5,595 nt of DNA from Planctomycetota bacterium (lineage in GTDB: Bacteria > Planctomycetota > SBBH01 > JAHFOU01), in contig JAHFOU010000171.1 of assembly GCA_023261525.1 (NCBI GenBank), forward strand, positions 1-5,595, written 5' to 3'. Made by a program: the position numbers and the translations under genes. Below the pieces are notes generated by a model. The model searched no databases. It was not told the DNA's origin and was given only the letters and a program-made list of their open reading frames with translations. Shown here piece after piece: positions 5,376-5,595 of the stretch. The stretch's first letter is position 1; each line of letters starts with the position of its first letter.

Positions 5376-5595
5376 GGGGACTTCAGGGCCTCGAGCGCCC
5401 CCAGGACATGGGCCTCGGCCTCGAAGGCGGCGGAGTAGGCCAGGCGGACGATGCCCTGGCGGTCGATCACGAAGGTGGCGCGCCCGGGCAGGAGGCCCAG
5501 GACCTTGGGGACGCCGTAGCGCTTCCGCACGGTCCCGCCCGGGTCGCTCAGGAGAGGAAAGGTGAGCTTGTAGTCCGCGGCGAAGCGCCGGTGGG
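5372..5595 (-). CDS. Peroxiredoxin (AhpC/TSA, Bcp/PrxQ-like), C-terminal part only
   Basis: The frame is open at the window edge and gives 73 residues before TGA. It shows the second half of a thioredoxin-fold peroxiredoxin: 'FAADYKLTFPLLSDPGG' (4-20 of the fragment), then 'VRKRYGVPK', and the core strand pair 'GRATFVIDRQGIVR' (37-50), whose arginine 38 corresponds to the conserved active-site arginine of the family, followed by the final helix. Such enzymes reduce hydrogen peroxide and organic peroxides using a cysteine thiol regenerated by thioredoxin. The peroxidatic cysteine lies upstream of the window, so activity and the one- or two-cysteine mechanism cannot be judged. 'F-P-L-L-S-D-P' and the lack of a C-terminal cysteine favour the Bcp/PrxQ group over typical AhpC, but a redoxin-domain protein of another type remains possible. 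It is the first visible gene of the run leading into the Nudix hydrolase. Confidence 0.85.
   Translation of the reverse strand, partial: HRRFAADYKLTFPLLSDPGGTVRKRYGVPKVLGLLPGRATFVIDRQGIVRLAYSAAFEAEAHVLGALEALKSP

Overview
The window is GC-rich bacterial DNA with strong G/C preference at third codon positions. Every gene I can support lies on the minus strand, so transcription runs from position 5595 towards position 1. No RNA gene, mobile element, CRISPR array or phage gene is visible. The overall style (very GC-rich, a large secreted TPR protein among housekeeping genes, small lineage-type proteins) would fit an Acidobacteriota genome, perhaps a Holophagaceae (Geothrix-like) one. That placement is an impression, not something the sequence proves.

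Region 5595-4650, in order of transcription: the C-terminal 73 residues of a thiol peroxidase of the AhpC/TSA (Bcp/PrxQ-like) group; a complete Nudix hydrolase whose GTG start overlaps the peroxiredoxin stop by 4 bases; and a 96-residue conserved-looking small protein 7 bases further on. The spacing argues for one operon with a protective or housecleaning flavour.

Region 4647-2390: a 666-residue secreted TPR protein, starting 7 bases after the previous gene and ending in a CxxC-bearing tail, followed by a small cysteine-rich protein (68 aa from ATG, 86 aa from an overlapping TTG). I do not recognise the small protein. A 6-bp-stem hairpin straddles the TPR stop codon.

Region 2354-1083: seryl-tRNA synthetase (serS), complete, with all class II motifs. 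It starts 35 bases after the small gene and may be the last gene of the same transcript.

Region 1082-1: a short intergenic gap holds a good sigma-70-type promoter (TTGACA, 17-base spacer, TATTGT) with an inverted repeat over its -35 box. This drives a second unit: a MarR-family regulator, a four-helix membrane protein of unknown function (ATGA overlap) and the N-terminus of a putative lipoprotein that runs off the window. The promoter lies so close to the marR start that the mRNA may be leaderless. This MarR / membrane protein / lipoprotein set looks like a small self-regulated envelope operon whose ligand and purpose cannot be read from this window.

Most of the window is ordinary. The points most worth a second look are the cysteine-rich small protein beside the TPR protein, the MarR unit with its operator-like repeat, and the 96-residue conserved protein.
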